Notes: generated by a model from the sequence alone, not told the origin. A DNA stretch of 64,000 nt from Stachybotrys elegans (GCA_020746835.1 JAGPNK010000002.1:1426001-1490000); one strand, 5' to 3'; positions 10,441-21,671 are shown, counted from the stretch's first letter. Translations and numbers: made by a program.

Positions 10441-13400
10441 GGCGAAAATGGTGGCCGATTACCAGGGGATCATGGGTGAGCCAGGAGATGTCGAGCAGAC
10501 GGTAGACTGCGGCGTGGTCGAGTCGGTCAGCAACAGTCGGGATCGTCCCAAGATGGGCGTAGGTAGACAAGCGAGCGAGCAAGGAAACGATGCCAGAGAA
10601 AGGGGGATGAAGAAGCGCAGAAATGCTTTCAAACTAGCATCCTAGCGTCTCGGGATGATCGAGGCGAGACAGGAAAGACGGCCTTCTAGTCAGGCCCAGC
10701 TAGAATGGACTGGATAATTTTGGGGGGTGAGGGAAGTTGAAAGCAGATTTTCCAGCCAAGGGGAGAGAGGGAGAGAGACGGGAGAGGCGAAAGATGACTA
10801 GGCCCGACTTGGGCTTGGGGATGGATGGGCTGTGGAGGAGTCGAGAAAGGGTGCGTGCAGCAGAGCCAAGGACCAACTCAGCACTTGCTCAGGGAGCTCA
10901 AGCCCAGAAGGGCACAGCGGTTCGGTCAGGCCAGGGCAGCCAAGGCAGCAACTCCAGCAGGGCGACGGGGCGGCATTCGGCTGGCTGGACTAGGCCCAAC
11001 ACAGCGAGGTTACCCCGGGTACAGGTACCTGAGCAGAGAATGCGGCTGTAGCCGAGAGGTACCTCGCTGGGCGAGTTGCCTGTAGAGGTACCTCTGTAGC
11101 GGTGGAGCATGTCCGCCCTGGTAGCCTTTCCCCCTCTGTCTCTGTTGTGCAGATGGCCCTCTGGTCTGTCTCTCCCAGGCACGGCTGACACACAACTGGT
11201 CGTTCCACCTGGGCAGGTCGTCGCCCAAAATATCCAGCCCATGTGCATGTGCAGTGTAGGAAGGTAGGAGAGAAGGGGGGGAGCAATTGGAATCGTCGTC
11301 ACTCACATTTCCCTCTCAGCTGCGCCTGTACTGGTCGATTGGATGATTGTTAGACGTGTCGGTCGCTCGGTCGAGAAAGGGGTGGCGGCTGGCGGTGGCC
11401 ACGCTGCAGGCGTCTCGGGGATCGGTGGCAAGGCGAGGCGAAGCAGAAGGGAAGAAGTCAAAGGGAGGGAAAGGAGAAGAGATGAAAAGACGAAAGGGAA
11501 GGGAGGAGTCAGCGGGCGGTGGGCACCTGGTCCGGGGGGACTCTGAGAGCGCGAGAGCAGTGGCTGGGCTGGGCTGGATCAATCCTCCACCCTCGGCGCT
11601 CGCTGACAGGGTCTTGTGAGTGGACTCAGGTACCAGGCCAGGCCAGACCAAGCAGAAGCAGCAGGCAGGCAAGGCATCAGATAATAGGTGCTATCTAATT
11701 AACCTGGGCGGGCGGGAAAGTCGACTAAACCATTCCGCTCCGTACCCTGCTGCTCAGATTGCCTACGACGAACAATGGATCCCTGGTACGTGGTACGAGG
11801 TCTAGAAGGTTGAGGCCCTCGGCTGCCAACAAAGATTGCTTTATTGAATCCAATTCAATGGTATTGGAGCACGGGCACAGAGGTGGTAGGATCTACGAAG
11901 GCTAGTGGGTGCGAGTCGCCTACAACTGTAGAGGAACCTGGAACGACTTCCTACCTACATGCTTGTGTCGTATGCTTCAAGCCACCTGAGATAGCCCGGG
12001 TTGGCATCAGGCTGCATTCGCTCTGGATGCATCCATAAATGCTCCCTCCCGCCTGTACAGACTTGGAAAGCGGTAGGGGAATCACCCGACGCCTCGATTG
12101 TCCAGCGCTCATCCGATACTAGCGGTTCCACCGAGAAAGTCAGCGGTCGTGCGTATGCATAATTCAATCCGTTGTGCTCTGGACCTATCGTGTGAGGCAC
12201 AACAAGCGCTGTGCTGTCCAGGGCTAACAGTTAAGCATGCCTACAGGTAAGTACCTACTACTCTGGTGGGTGGGTCTCAAAAGGCGGTTTATTAGAGGCT
12301 GGTTGGGGCGATACCTGGACTCTAACGGCTTGCGACCGCCCAGCAACCAATCAGCGATTGCTGGGCGAGCTGGGGAGGAGCAGGAGCAGGAGCAGGAACA
12401 GGAACAGGCAGGCAGGAGCAAGGCAGGAACAGGAATGGGACCTGCAGCCCAGCCCAGCATCAGCCAAGTCGACGCTGTTGCATGTCCGTTGCTGCAAGGC
12501 CACGACGCGTGCACACGCACACAATCCATTTTTTTAACCAGCGCAAACCCAGGGACCAGTCGCATATGCAAGCAATCCAGCGAGGCGACTGTTGGGCGTT
12601 GGCTGTGTGACACATCATCACCGCCGATCTCAGGGATTGACACAAATCACAGCCTCTCGCCTCCACGTACAAGGAAGATCCATCTCAATACAATAACAAC
12701 AAAGCATCGCTGCCCCCTTGGCGGTAGAGCTTCTGCTTTGGGTTGGCCTCTCCGGCCGACCACCGTCCCGTCTGGTACGGCACACAAGGGGGAGCGAATA
12801 AGGGTACCGAATCGACCAGGGCTCCCGGACCCCATCTCTCTCAAGCCTCCTTACTCTGTACTTGTCCTTCCCAGGAAGGTATTCTTGCAGCTTGTTGTTG
12901 CACAACGGTGTGTCTACAGCTGTGCACGGTTTTTGGCTGAGGGTCATTCCTCTTCCTTCTCCGGCTCTCGACGCTGGCCGGCCTGGTCGCGCCATGAATC
13001 GACCTTCCAGAACGTATGGAGTCGAGTCCCCAACAATTGGTGCTCTCTCTTGAGGCACGCGCTTAGGATTGCATCGGACCATCCGAGGATGGCTTCGATG
13101 ACATACAGACATCAGATGGCTTTTCCATCCGCACGATTCGTGTTGGGGCGTTAGAATCTCGCTGGAAGCCAGCAAGAAAATCCCTAGCCAGGTCTGTGCC
13201 GCCCGCACAAGTCAGTCGCCTCTGCGTTAGGGCGAGACGGCGACTAAAGAGAAGCAACCCTATGCCTACTGTGGCTAGTTTTTTGGTCTCGGTATGCAAC
13301 GTTGTGACTGTGGTGCATCGAGATTGAAGATATCCGTCTGCGAAGTGCAAAGGCCGAATAAACCGGTGCAGGCTATTCCCGGCCATCCCTCTCGAACCAG

Positions 13401-15022
13401 GCCCTTGGCAAGCAAGTGTCGTGGGCAGCGGGAGCTTGATCCGATGCTCGGAGATGTCCGGGGTTGGTTTATACATGGCAGATGATCATGATTCAACGCG
13501 CGTCTACACCAGATGTCGAACATTATTCGACAGATATGCTGTAATGGTTCGCCATTACGCGCCACGCTCAGCACGTTGGACTTTGGGCCGCTCAAGAGAC
13601 AATGTGCTGAGAATGGTCATGTCCTGTCCATAATAACACTGCACCTATAACCATCTCGGCTGAATGAAATGGCCTGGGTCGGGAGCGTTGAACGAGCCAA
13701 AATGAAGCTGGTCTGGGCAATCCTCGTCCACTAGTTATAGCTCCAGCTTGAACGTCGTGGAGATGGTTTGTCTCAACACGAGGCCTCGGCGAGCAACCGA
13801 AGCAATACGAAGGGATCGTTTCCTCGTCACGGTTGCCCTTGGCTATCCAGGTTGCTTTCAGGTCGCATTGCCGTCGTCATCTCAACCCTGTTGGAGAGAA
13901 ATCATTACGGAAATTGTGACCTCTTGCTGATAAATTTAGCGCGAGCTCGATCTCTGGTACGGAAAGGGGTTGTGGACCGATAACCCGGGGTGCATGGTAT
14001 CGTATTTGGCGATAATTAAAGCCAAGACATCACATGAAGTGGGAGACGGCACAGGACGGCGTATGCGCTGCGATATGTTATCATCCGGCGAGCCATCGAT
14101 AAAACAGCCTTCGTCATAGTCGGGATCATACACTGAAATACTATGTCGTCATTCTACCAGGCATTATTCATGTTATTTCCCTCCAGATGCATGTTGCTCG
14201 AGCGCCTTACTACCCTGTACCCCCAATATCTCACAGTTGTGAGTCCATCACTTCAAGCCGCCACGATTACTGCCACTTGTATGATACTTTCTTTATCTTG
14301 GTAGATGGTATTCCGCGTGAACTTGCTATCCGTCTTGTTGGCCTGTCGTCAGCGACACTCCCATACCAATTGTGAGCACCAGACTGCCCCTGAGACAGAT
14401 ATACCGATCCGATCAGTGTTGGTTGTTGCCAACGAAAGCGGGAACTCGGCACGCCCTACAGAGGGATGATATACCCTATACCATCTCATTGCGGCAGTCG
14501 CCTGCATTGAACCCTCAGTGTATGATGTAGCCACAGCTTCATCTTGCCGTCGACACGGCCAATCGCCAGCGAGGGTCCACACAATTCGTCCTGCACGGGT
14601 GGTGGTAGGCTGCAGTTTGGCTCCATCATCATACTCCATCGCCTTTCACCAGAAACCCAACAACACTGGAGATAAGGGACTGTCCGATGGGTACGGAAGC
14701 ACAATGAGTCACCCGGCGAACTACGCGGCCGTCGGTGAAGTGGTGATTTCAAAGCAGCTGTGGTACGAAAATGGAGGTTGGTGTTGATACTTCGAGGTTG
14801 TATTTACGAGGTACCCAGACAGGTAGACAGCGGGGTAATAACACCCGTCCTGCCTCAACCCACAGTCAGTTGGAGTGGGGGAGAGGTGATGAGATAGGCC
14901 GAGAGTGAGTATAAAGAGCAGGAGACAGGGAAGTAGCACTACGTGGATTCCGTCCACTCTTGACATCATTGGCATCACCCCGCGAAGCCTCTATACATTC
15001 CATTTCAACAACAGACGCCATA
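10441..15022. other. Gene-free interval upstream of casein kinase I and the aldo/keto reductase
   Basis: About 4.6 kb between two divergent genes. No conserved protein could be read in any frame. A 305-residue open frame at 12237-13154 lacks domain features and runs through a (CAGGAG)-like microsatellite. The casein kinase side (10441-11400) is purine-rich on the plus strand, so pyrimidine-rich in the kinase's own sense, a common look for fungal 5' UTRs. Three AGGTACCT palindromes cluster at 11023-11095. Confidence 0.5.
12374..12438. repeat. Degenerate (CAGGAG/CAGGAA)n microsatellite
   Basis: About eleven hexamer-like units of CAGGAG, CAGGAA and CAGGCA run through this interval with minor interruptions. 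No gene is associated with it. Confidence 0.7.
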
Positions 15023-16188
15023 ATGTCTCAGCCCGAGGGTGTGCCTGCCATGGAATATCGATTCCTGGGCCGCTCCGGTCTCCAGGTTTCTGCCATCTCC
15101 CTTGGAGGCTGGCTCACATATGGAGGCCATGTCGACAAAGGTGAGGATGATGAAACCCCTCCTGTCTTCATCTCGATGCTTGGCTCATACCAACCCCAGA
15201 GGGCACCTTTGAGTGCATGAAGACTGCCTACGACTGCGGCGTCAACTTCTTTGACTGTGCCGAGGGCTATGCTGGCGGCGAGTCTGAAATTGTCATGGGA
15301 GAGGCTATCAAGAAGTACGGTTGGAAGCGCAATGACCTGGTCATCTCTACCAAGGTAGGATCCATTCCTCCCGAGACGGCAGGGCCTAGCCAGGGCAGGT
15401 ATTGACCAAGTGCGCTGCAGCTCTACTGGGGACAAGCCTTTGGCGACAACATTGTCAACAACAAGGGCCTGTCACGCAAGCACATTATCGAGGGCATGGA
15501 CGCTTCTCTAAAGCGACTTGGTCTCGAGTACGTGGACCTCATCTACGCTCACCGCCCTGACCGCCAGACTCCCATCGAGGAGACGGTCCGCGCCTTCAAC
15601 CACCTCATCAACACCGGCAAGGCCTTTTACTGGGGCACTTCGGAGTGGAACGCCGATGAGATAGCCCACGCTTGGCGGTACGCCGACAAGCTGGGTCTCA
15701 TCGGCCCCGTCATGGAGCAGCCCCAGTACAGCATGATCTGCCGAGAGAAGGTCGAGACCGAGTACTCGCTGCTGTACCGCGAGCACGGCCTCGGTCTTAC
15801 CGTCTTCTCGCCCCTCGGCGGCGGCATCCTGACGGGCAAGTACAAGAACGGCATCCCCGACGACTCGCGGTATGCACAGCAGTCGGTCGAGTTCATCAAG
15901 GGCTTCTGGCAGCGCACGGGCAAGGAGCAGTGGGATGAGCGCATCCAAAAGGTTAACAAGATCGAGCCCATTGCCGAGAAGCTGGGCGTCAAGATGAACG
16001 TGCTCGCCCTGGCCTGGGTGCTCAAGAACCCCAACGTCAGCTCGGCCATTACGGGCGCCAGCAGCCCCCAGCAGATTGTCGACAACTGCAAGGCCCTCGC
16101 CGTGCTGGACAAGTTGACGCCCGAGATCATGCAGCAGATTGACGAGATTCTGGAGAACAAGCCCCCTGCCCTCACCCCGCGATTCTAG
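15023..16188 (+). CDS. Aldo/keto reductase, AKR6 / Kv-channel beta-subunit type
   Basis: Three exons: 15023-15140, 15200-15354, 15421-16188 (346 residues; introns of 59 and 66 bp). It is a predicted NADPH-dependent oxidoreductase with a TIM-barrel fold, usually cytosolic. The catalytic tetrad is complete: D58 and Y63 (FFDCAEGYAGG), K91 (VISTK) and H135 (DLIYAHRPD). NADPH-binding segments follow (FYWGTSEW, FSPLGGGILTGKYK and SSAITGASSPQQIVDN near the C-terminus). Overall similarity is to the voltage-gated K+ channel beta-subunit subfamily, which in fungi are stand-alone reductases of unknown physiological substrate. The first intron is phase 1 (G|AG) and the second phase 0; both restore the conserved barrel. 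Length is standard for the family. Its only near neighbour on the same strand is a nitronate monooxygenase 358 bp downstream; that may be chance. Confidence 0.93.
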
Positions 16189-16546
16189 ACGACCCCTCAC
16201 GCACACACAACCCCGCCCGCATCTAGATAGAAGGATCGTCCTGGCTGGAAGAGCGCTTCGATAGCCTAGTTCTCCACCGACAGAATGAACAGAATAAACA
16301 TATAGAGAGAGAAAAAGAAATAAAATACATATCCCCAGTCGTATGATACCACAGGAATCCTGCCGCATTTGTAATTCTAGATTGCATGTATATAGACATG
16401 GGAGCAACCCTTCCCCATCCCACTTCCGCAGAGTTGCTTATCCAGGATACAAGTAACCAACACAATCACACGTAAGTCGGCTCTCATCATCATTTATATC
16501 ACCCACCATCACCACCGTACTCCAGGTTAAAAGCCAACGTAAAACC
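16189..16546. other. Intergenic, aldo/keto reductase 3' end to nitronate monooxygenase promoter
   Basis: 358 bp between two same-strand genes. An AT-rich stretch with AATAAA at 16293 and 16318 is likely the reductase polyadenylation region; CCACC-rich sequence just before 16547 is the 5' leader of the next gene. Confidence 0.5.
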
Positions 16547-17902
16547 ATGTCTCAGAACAGGCTACCGGAGTGGTTTCCGTGGGTGGCAGCACCCTGCATC
16601 GCCAATGGGCCCATGTTTGGGGCTGCGTCGTCGGCTCTCGCTGCCGAAGTCACAAAGGCCGGCGGCATAGGTATGCTACAGGAACCATGAAGAGCCGAAT
16701 AAATCGAGAGAGATACAGTAGACTGAACATGGCCTAGGTTTCCTCCCGTCCACCATCGACCTCTCCAGTGGCTCCGCGCATCTGCAGACCCTCGACGCCG
16801 ACCTGGCCGACTGCGCCGAGCGTCTGGGCCACGTCGCCGGGGACACCAAGCCGCTGCCCGTGGGCGCCAGCTTCCTAACGGCGCTTCCGTCCGTTGCCGA
16901 CTTCGCCACGACGGCACTGCCCATCGTGAAGAAGCACCGTCCCGCGGCGGTGTGGCTGTTCGCGCCGGGCACGGAGCTGCGGCCGCACGGAAGCATCATC
17001 CAGGCGCTCAAGGAGTTGGAAGTGCCCCCCAAGGTCTTCATCCAGGTGGGCAACGTCGCGGCCGCCCGCGAGGCGGTGCAGGATGGCGCCGATGTGCTCG
17101 TGTGCCAGGGCACCGACGCGGGAGGACACCAGTTCCGGAAGGGCGCGGGTATTGGGGTGCTGGTGCCGGAGGTGAAGATGATGCTGGCTGCGGAGTTTGG
17201 GGATCGCGATATTGCTGTGTTGGCGGCAGGCGGAATTGCTGATGGGAGAGGCGCGGCGGCCGCCATGGCGTTGGGTAAGCTTTTTGATAGAGGGTTGTAA
17301 AGACGGACGGACAGGCTGACCGAAATATAGGTGCTGAGGGCGTCGTCATGGGCACGAGGGTATCTCTACTAATTCCAATGCTGATCACTCTTCATGTCAC
17401 TCACTAATTATCGTCGCAGTTCACTGTCTGCCCGGAATCTGTCTACCCAGACTTTCGCAAGGAGCTCGTACTCAAGACCATGGACGGCGCGAGCTCGACC
17501 CTGAAGTAAGTTCTCACCGCACAAACGGGAAACGGCGAGGCATGTTCACAAAGACAGGTCGGCTTTCAACGACGAAATCACCAGCAGCAAGGTCTGGGGG
17601 AGTCTGTATGACGGCCGCGCCATCGTCGGCCCAATCCACGAGATGTTCCTCGCCGGCTCGTCCCTGCAGGAGTGCCAGCGAAGTCTGAAGGAGGACTACC
17701 CGGCCCAGGAAGCCACGAGGATCATCAACACATGGGCGTGAGTACACCTGCAGCGCCTCTCATCACAGCGGCCGCCGGCTAACCTGTGCGCAGTGGCGCC
17801 GGAGTAGGACTCGTCAACAAGGCGCAGCCGGCTGGGGACATCGTGCGCGAGGTGCGCGAGGGAGCAAAGGAGACGATCCGAATGCTGGCCGGCCTGCTGT
17901 AA
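16547..17902 (+). CDS. Nitronate monooxygenase (2-nitropropane dioxygenase family)
   Basis: Six exons: 16547-16670, 16738-17274, 17331-17359, 17420-17505, 17558-17737, 17794-17902 (354 residues). It is an FMN-dependent TIM-barrel enzyme that oxidises alkyl nitronates such as propionate-3-nitronate to carbonyl compound plus nitrite. Visible family features are the N-terminal barrel strand with GPMFGAASSALAAEVTKAGG, the phosphate/flavin-binding QGTDAGGHQF motif around the putative catalytic His, the glycine-rich VLAAGGIADGRG segment and the EGVVMGTRF segment formed across the junctions with the 29-nt third exon. All five introns have GT...AG ends and keep phase, and every junction restores a conserved residue. 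The gene is unusually intron-dense for the window. It converges on the SCP2 gene with 164 bp between stop codons. Confidence 0.92.
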
Positions 17903-18066
17903 TGGAGAAAAAAAAGACTGGCATGAAAAAAGGCAATTCGTGATTGTATGTAACGTAGTGCTATACAGAAAGAGGCGGTATTGCCGTCCACATACTACCT
18001 GTACACGCTCAACTTTGGCACCCCTCCAACTATTACTTTCTTTGTTGTTTTTTATCCGTATCCGCT

Positions 18067-18584
18067 TTACAACTTGGCCTTGGTCTGGGTCTTCTTCAGG
18101 ATGGGGTCCAGCTTGGTGGCCTTCATCATGTCGCCCTTGATCTTGAGCTTGCCGGACATGAAGAGGCGCTGGGCGTTGGCCTTTCCGCTGACGAGCTTTC
18201 CAAATTCCTCCTCGGAGAGGGAGAGGGTGACTGTGTGCGCGCGCGTCAGTATATCGAGGTGCTAAAACTTCGTCTGGAGGCAGAGGGGGCTGTGTTGGTT
18301 TTGCGTACCGTTGGGGTTGGTGCCGACGCCGGTGCCGACCTTGCCCTCGTTCTTGAGGTCAATGTGCCAGCTCTCGGTCTCGCCGGCCTTGTTCTTGAGG
18401 GTGAAGGCGAAGACGGCGTTGCCCTGCTTTATCGCCGCCTTGCGCTCGGCATCGCTCGAGTTGAGGAGGGCGGCGATGTCGTCGAAGGCGCCCGAGGAGG
18501 GGAACTTGTCTGCGAAGCGAGCGCGTCAGCAGGGAGGGAGGGAGGACACAGAAAGGGCGAGGACGTACCGTTCTTGAAAGTCAT
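18067..18584 (-). CDS. Peroxisomal SCP2-domain (sterol carrier protein 2) protein
   Basis: Three exons on the minus strand: 18569-18584 (only 16 nt), 18309-18509, 18067-18230 (126 residues). It is a small single-domain lipid-transfer protein. The SCP2 fold is evident from the central segment AFTLKNKAGETESWHIDLKN and the later EFGKLVSGKANAQRLFMSGK and LKIKGDMMKATKLDPIL segments, the last being the family hallmark. The protein ends in AKL, a standard PTS1 peroxisome-import signal and the same tripeptide used by animal SCP2. It most likely moves fatty acyl-CoA or sterol-like ligands for peroxisomal beta-oxidation. The first coding exon carries just MTFKN plus one base; both introns begin GTACGY and are phase 1. 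Length is typical for fungal stand-alone SCP2 proteins. Confidence 0.92.
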
Positions 18585-19251
18585 TGTGCTGGTGTTTGGT
18601 TTGTGTGTGTGGCGGGTATAGAAGGTTGGAGCAATTGAATTTGCAAGTGTAGTGATGTGCAATGGAGGAGAAGAAAAGGGCGACTTTACTACCTACAAGG
18701 GAGATGGATGGACATGAGTTTGCGAAAAAGGACTTGCCGTATCTGATCCCTTGTCGCATGTGATGCGAACCTCGGATGTAGCATGTAGCGCGCTGGGACC
18801 TGACATCATGTGTGGCCCCAGTTTTCCCCACAGCCGGCTTTGGAGGTTCCCATGTGGGAGAGTGGAAAACCCCATGGTCTGCGAGACGGGGAGATTCTTG
18901 CTGCCTCGGCTGTGGCTATTCTGGCTTCCATGCCTAAGAAGCTGACTAGAGAGGCACTTTGTAGTGCTCGTCACGCGCGTTATTGGGAAAAACCTCCGTG
19001 CCAATGTCTGTACCATACACATGATGGGTATCAAGCTGGAATGTGCGGCGTGTCACCTGCACGACTCGTCGAGCGTCTGGAATACACTGCCTGTTTTTTC
19101 TTCTTGTATCATACATATAGAAGAGTCGCCATGACTCGGGTAGTAGTTTACACGTGCATCCGCCCAGGAACGGCAAAGACCAGTCAGCCATGGCGGAGCA
19201 GGGAGCCTCTAGAAACCACTGCCATCGGCGCAGCGCTCACTAGTACACATA
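18585..19251. other. Intergenic, SCP2 promoter and LETM1-gene 3' end
   Basis: 667 bp between two minus-strand genes. It should hold the SCP2 promoter and 5' UTR nearest 18585 and the 3' UTR of the LETM1-domain gene nearest 19251. Short open frames show no features. Confidence 0.5.
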
Positions 19252-20369
19252 TTACAATGTCCACTCTGGGACGGCGAATTCGCGATGTTCGGGCCATTCT
19301 TCGGGTCTACACATAGCAGTCCGCTGTTAGTCAGATCCATCATATCTGCATCGTAGCATGAGACGTACCGCGTCAGCAACAGCACCGCCATTCGTTGCCT
19401 GCGCTCCGTAATGTCCTCGGCCGCTGTGAGCCGGAGCCAGTCCCCAAGCCATCGCCGCAGCTCCGACTCGCTCTTGCCCAGCGTATTGATACCACGCTCC
19501 GCACAGGCAATGCGCAGCTCCTCGTTCTCCATGCCCAAGGGTCCCCCGTCCTCGATTATGTTCTTGTCGTCGCCCTCCAGGAAGGCCATGCGTAGCCTGC
19601 CCTTGAGCTCCCACATGCCCGGCGGGAAGAATCCCAGGCGATCCCACAAGGCGCCTGGCAGGTTCAGCGACTTGAGGACGTGCCTTCGGGCGACGGCCTG
19701 CGTGACCCGCGGGTTGAGCACGCCGTGCGGGTATCTGGCCTCGAATTCGTCAAAGGCAATCTTGCGGCGGTGCTCCGACTTTGCCAGCGAGTTGAAGATT
19801 TGCTTTGGTATCCTGCATGTGTAGGGCACCACGCCGTCGACAAAGACCACAACCACGGCTGTGAGCTCGCCGATGACGAGGAGCATCAGCCCAAACAGGG
19901 GCAGCCGTAGCATATCATGACGTACACGCCAGAACAGCACCCAATCCGCGCGAGAAAACGTCCGCGGGACCTTGTACGGCTGGAACACGGACGGCCGGTC
20001 GTCTTTCGGCGTCTTCTCGATCTTCTGCTTCAGGAGCTTGCGGTTCGCCAGCACGTTCTTCAGACCCGTCTTGTAGAATCTCAGGTAGCTCTTGCCGAGC
20101 TCGAACCAGTACTGGGGCGCCGACGGGTAGGCTTCGCGGTGCGGCACGGCGAGCGGCGGCGGTCGCGTCGAGGCCGGAGGGTTGAGGAGCGTGTTCGTGC
20201 TGGGCGGCTGGCTGTCTCGGGCGTCGCTGTGGATGAGCCGGGCGCGGCAGATGGGATGGGAGATTCGGATGCTTCGAAGGGGCGGGCCGCTCGTCTGCAG
20301 GCCGGCCAGCCGAGTGAACTGGCCGTGCGCGCAGTATCCCCACGGAATACGACTCCCCATTGCCTCCAT
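19252..20369 (-). CDS. Mitochondrial LETM1-domain protein
   Basis: Two exons on the minus strand: 19369-20369 and 19252-19306 (351 residues; 62-bp intron GTACGT...TAG with a CTGAC branch site). LETM1-domain proteins sit in the mitochondrial inner membrane and act in K+/H+ homeostasis or bind mitoribosomes for membrane-protein biogenesis. The N-terminal 50 or so residues are Arg/Ser-rich, in keeping with a mitochondrial presequence. One hydrophobic span follows (about 154-176, LPLFGLMLLVIGELTAVVVV). The LETM1 ribosome-binding-like domain fills the C-terminal half (NEELRIACAERGINTLGKSE, then LLLTR). Splicing restores a conserved end (RPEEWPEHREFAVPEW). Reading through the intron stays open by chance and gives a 386-residue product with a non-conserved tail. 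Shorter than Letm1/Mdm38 (over 500), it may be a LETMD1-like branch. An ATG four codons in is an alternative start. Confidence 0.82.
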
Positions 20370-20885
20370 GTTCGGTTCAGGTTTGGGGATTTTACACGTG
20401 TCGCATTACGGTATGTAAACCCGATGTCAGGCAGGTCCGGGGAGGAAGTATATTGCACGTGGATTCTTGTATCTCATTGGTCAATTTTGATGGAAATTTC
20501 CCACCACAGAAGCGCCGCAAATCAAATTTAATAGCATCACACACGCACATACACACGCAAATACATAGCCCCGAGGCAACATGCTTGCATATATCATTTA
20601 GGCAAGATGAAATAGCACCAAATCCAGTTCAGAACACACATCTACCTCGGAATGGGTCTTGAGAGGCCAGCCAGCATTCGACCAAAAAGAGCCCTATGGC
20701 GACATGGAAGATTGCCGCAATCGGATAGTAAGCCCTGGCCCGCTGAGAAATCACACTTGTAGATACGGAGTAGATAGGTAGATATTTCGTAACAGATTGG
20801 TTGTGAAAGCTCTTTCACGACGTGATTCTTGCTCCATCCCGAAGGCTCATACCTATCCAAGAGGAAATTTTCAGAAACACACAAG
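20370..20885. promoter_or_regulatory. Shared divergent promoter, LETM1-domain gene / fRMsr
   Basis: 516 bp between the two start codons. The middle is AT-richer (20500-20600, with CACACGCACATACACACGCAAATAC-type CA-rich sequence). No further element is assigned. Confidence 0.45.
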
Positions 20886-21671
20886 ATGGTATGGCTTCAC
20901 GCGGATTTCCCTCATTTTCCCTCTCTTCTCGGCCACGATTGCTCACCAGACGCGGCAGGTCCACGCCGACGCCACCAACTTTGCAGATGGCATCACCAAG
21001 GAGGATGCATATGAGCAGCTGCTGATGCTGGCGGAAGGACTATTCACAGGCCAGCGAAACTGGGTTTGTTACACGGTCCTCCCTGGATGAGTCTCTGCTG
21101 ACATGCTGGATTCTGGCGGCATAGGTTTGGTGAGTTGTCGAGACAGCATGACCCAAGAACAACCCATTGACGGGTGGCAGCAATCTCTCCAACACCGCCT
21201 CCCTCCTATGGCACGCATACAAGTCGCTGCCGTCACCCAGCAACGCTGTCAACTGGGCAGGTATGATCTCATCCAGCGGGCGGCATGTCTCGGGCTCCAG
21301 CTTAGCATGTCGCAGGTTTCTACGTGCTTGATCCGGCGTCATCGAGCCCTCAACTCATCCTCGGCCCCTTTCAGGGCAAGGTGGCCTGCCAGACGATCCC
21401 GTTTGGCCGAGGCGTGTGCGGGACGGCAGCGCAGTCTCAGGCAACACAGCTAGTGGCGGATGTCGAGAGCTTCCCGGGCCACATTGCCTGCGATGGCGAT
21501 AGCAAGAGCGAGATCGTGGTGCCCATCGTGGTGGACCGTGCTGGCAACGGCTCGCCCGAGGTGGTGGCCATCATCGACGTCGACTGCGCGGATCTCAACG
21601 GCTTCGATGAGGTCGACAAGAAGCACCTGGAGCAGTTGGCCCAGCTGCTCGCCCGAAGCTGCGACTGGTAG
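20886..21671 (+). CDS. Free methionine-(R)-sulfoxide reductase (GAF-domain fRMsr)
   Basis: Five coding exons by my reading: 20886-20888 (ATG only), 20950-21063, 21125-21129 (5 nt), 21181-21260, 21316-21671; 185 residues. The enzyme reduces free L-methionine-(R)-sulfoxide with thioredoxin and protects against oxidative stress, usually in the cytosol. It is a single GAF domain. The three redox cysteines are present: C92 (GKVACQ), C102 (GVCGTAA) and C126 (GHIACDG), one residue off the yeast YKL069W numbering (91, 101, 125). Other hallmarks are NWAGFYVLDP, LILGPFQGK, SKSEIVVPI, DCADLNGFDEVD and the C-terminal SCDW. The structure is odd in two ways: an intron directly follows the start codon, and the conserved WVCNLSNTASLLWHAY can only be read if GTTTG is inserted between exons. 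A canonical micro-exon at 21125-21129 supplies it. Function is certain; exon structure less so. Confidence 0.88.

Noticed and set aside
12237..13154. 305-codon open frame on the plus strand upstream of the aldo/keto reductase
   Set aside because: No domain, signal or conserved segment; includes a CAGGAG microsatellite read as EQ repeats; the opposite strand is open in overlapping frames too.
15508..16407. 299-codon open frame antisense to the aldo/keto reductase
   Set aside because: Same reason: a codon-bias shadow of a conserved gene.
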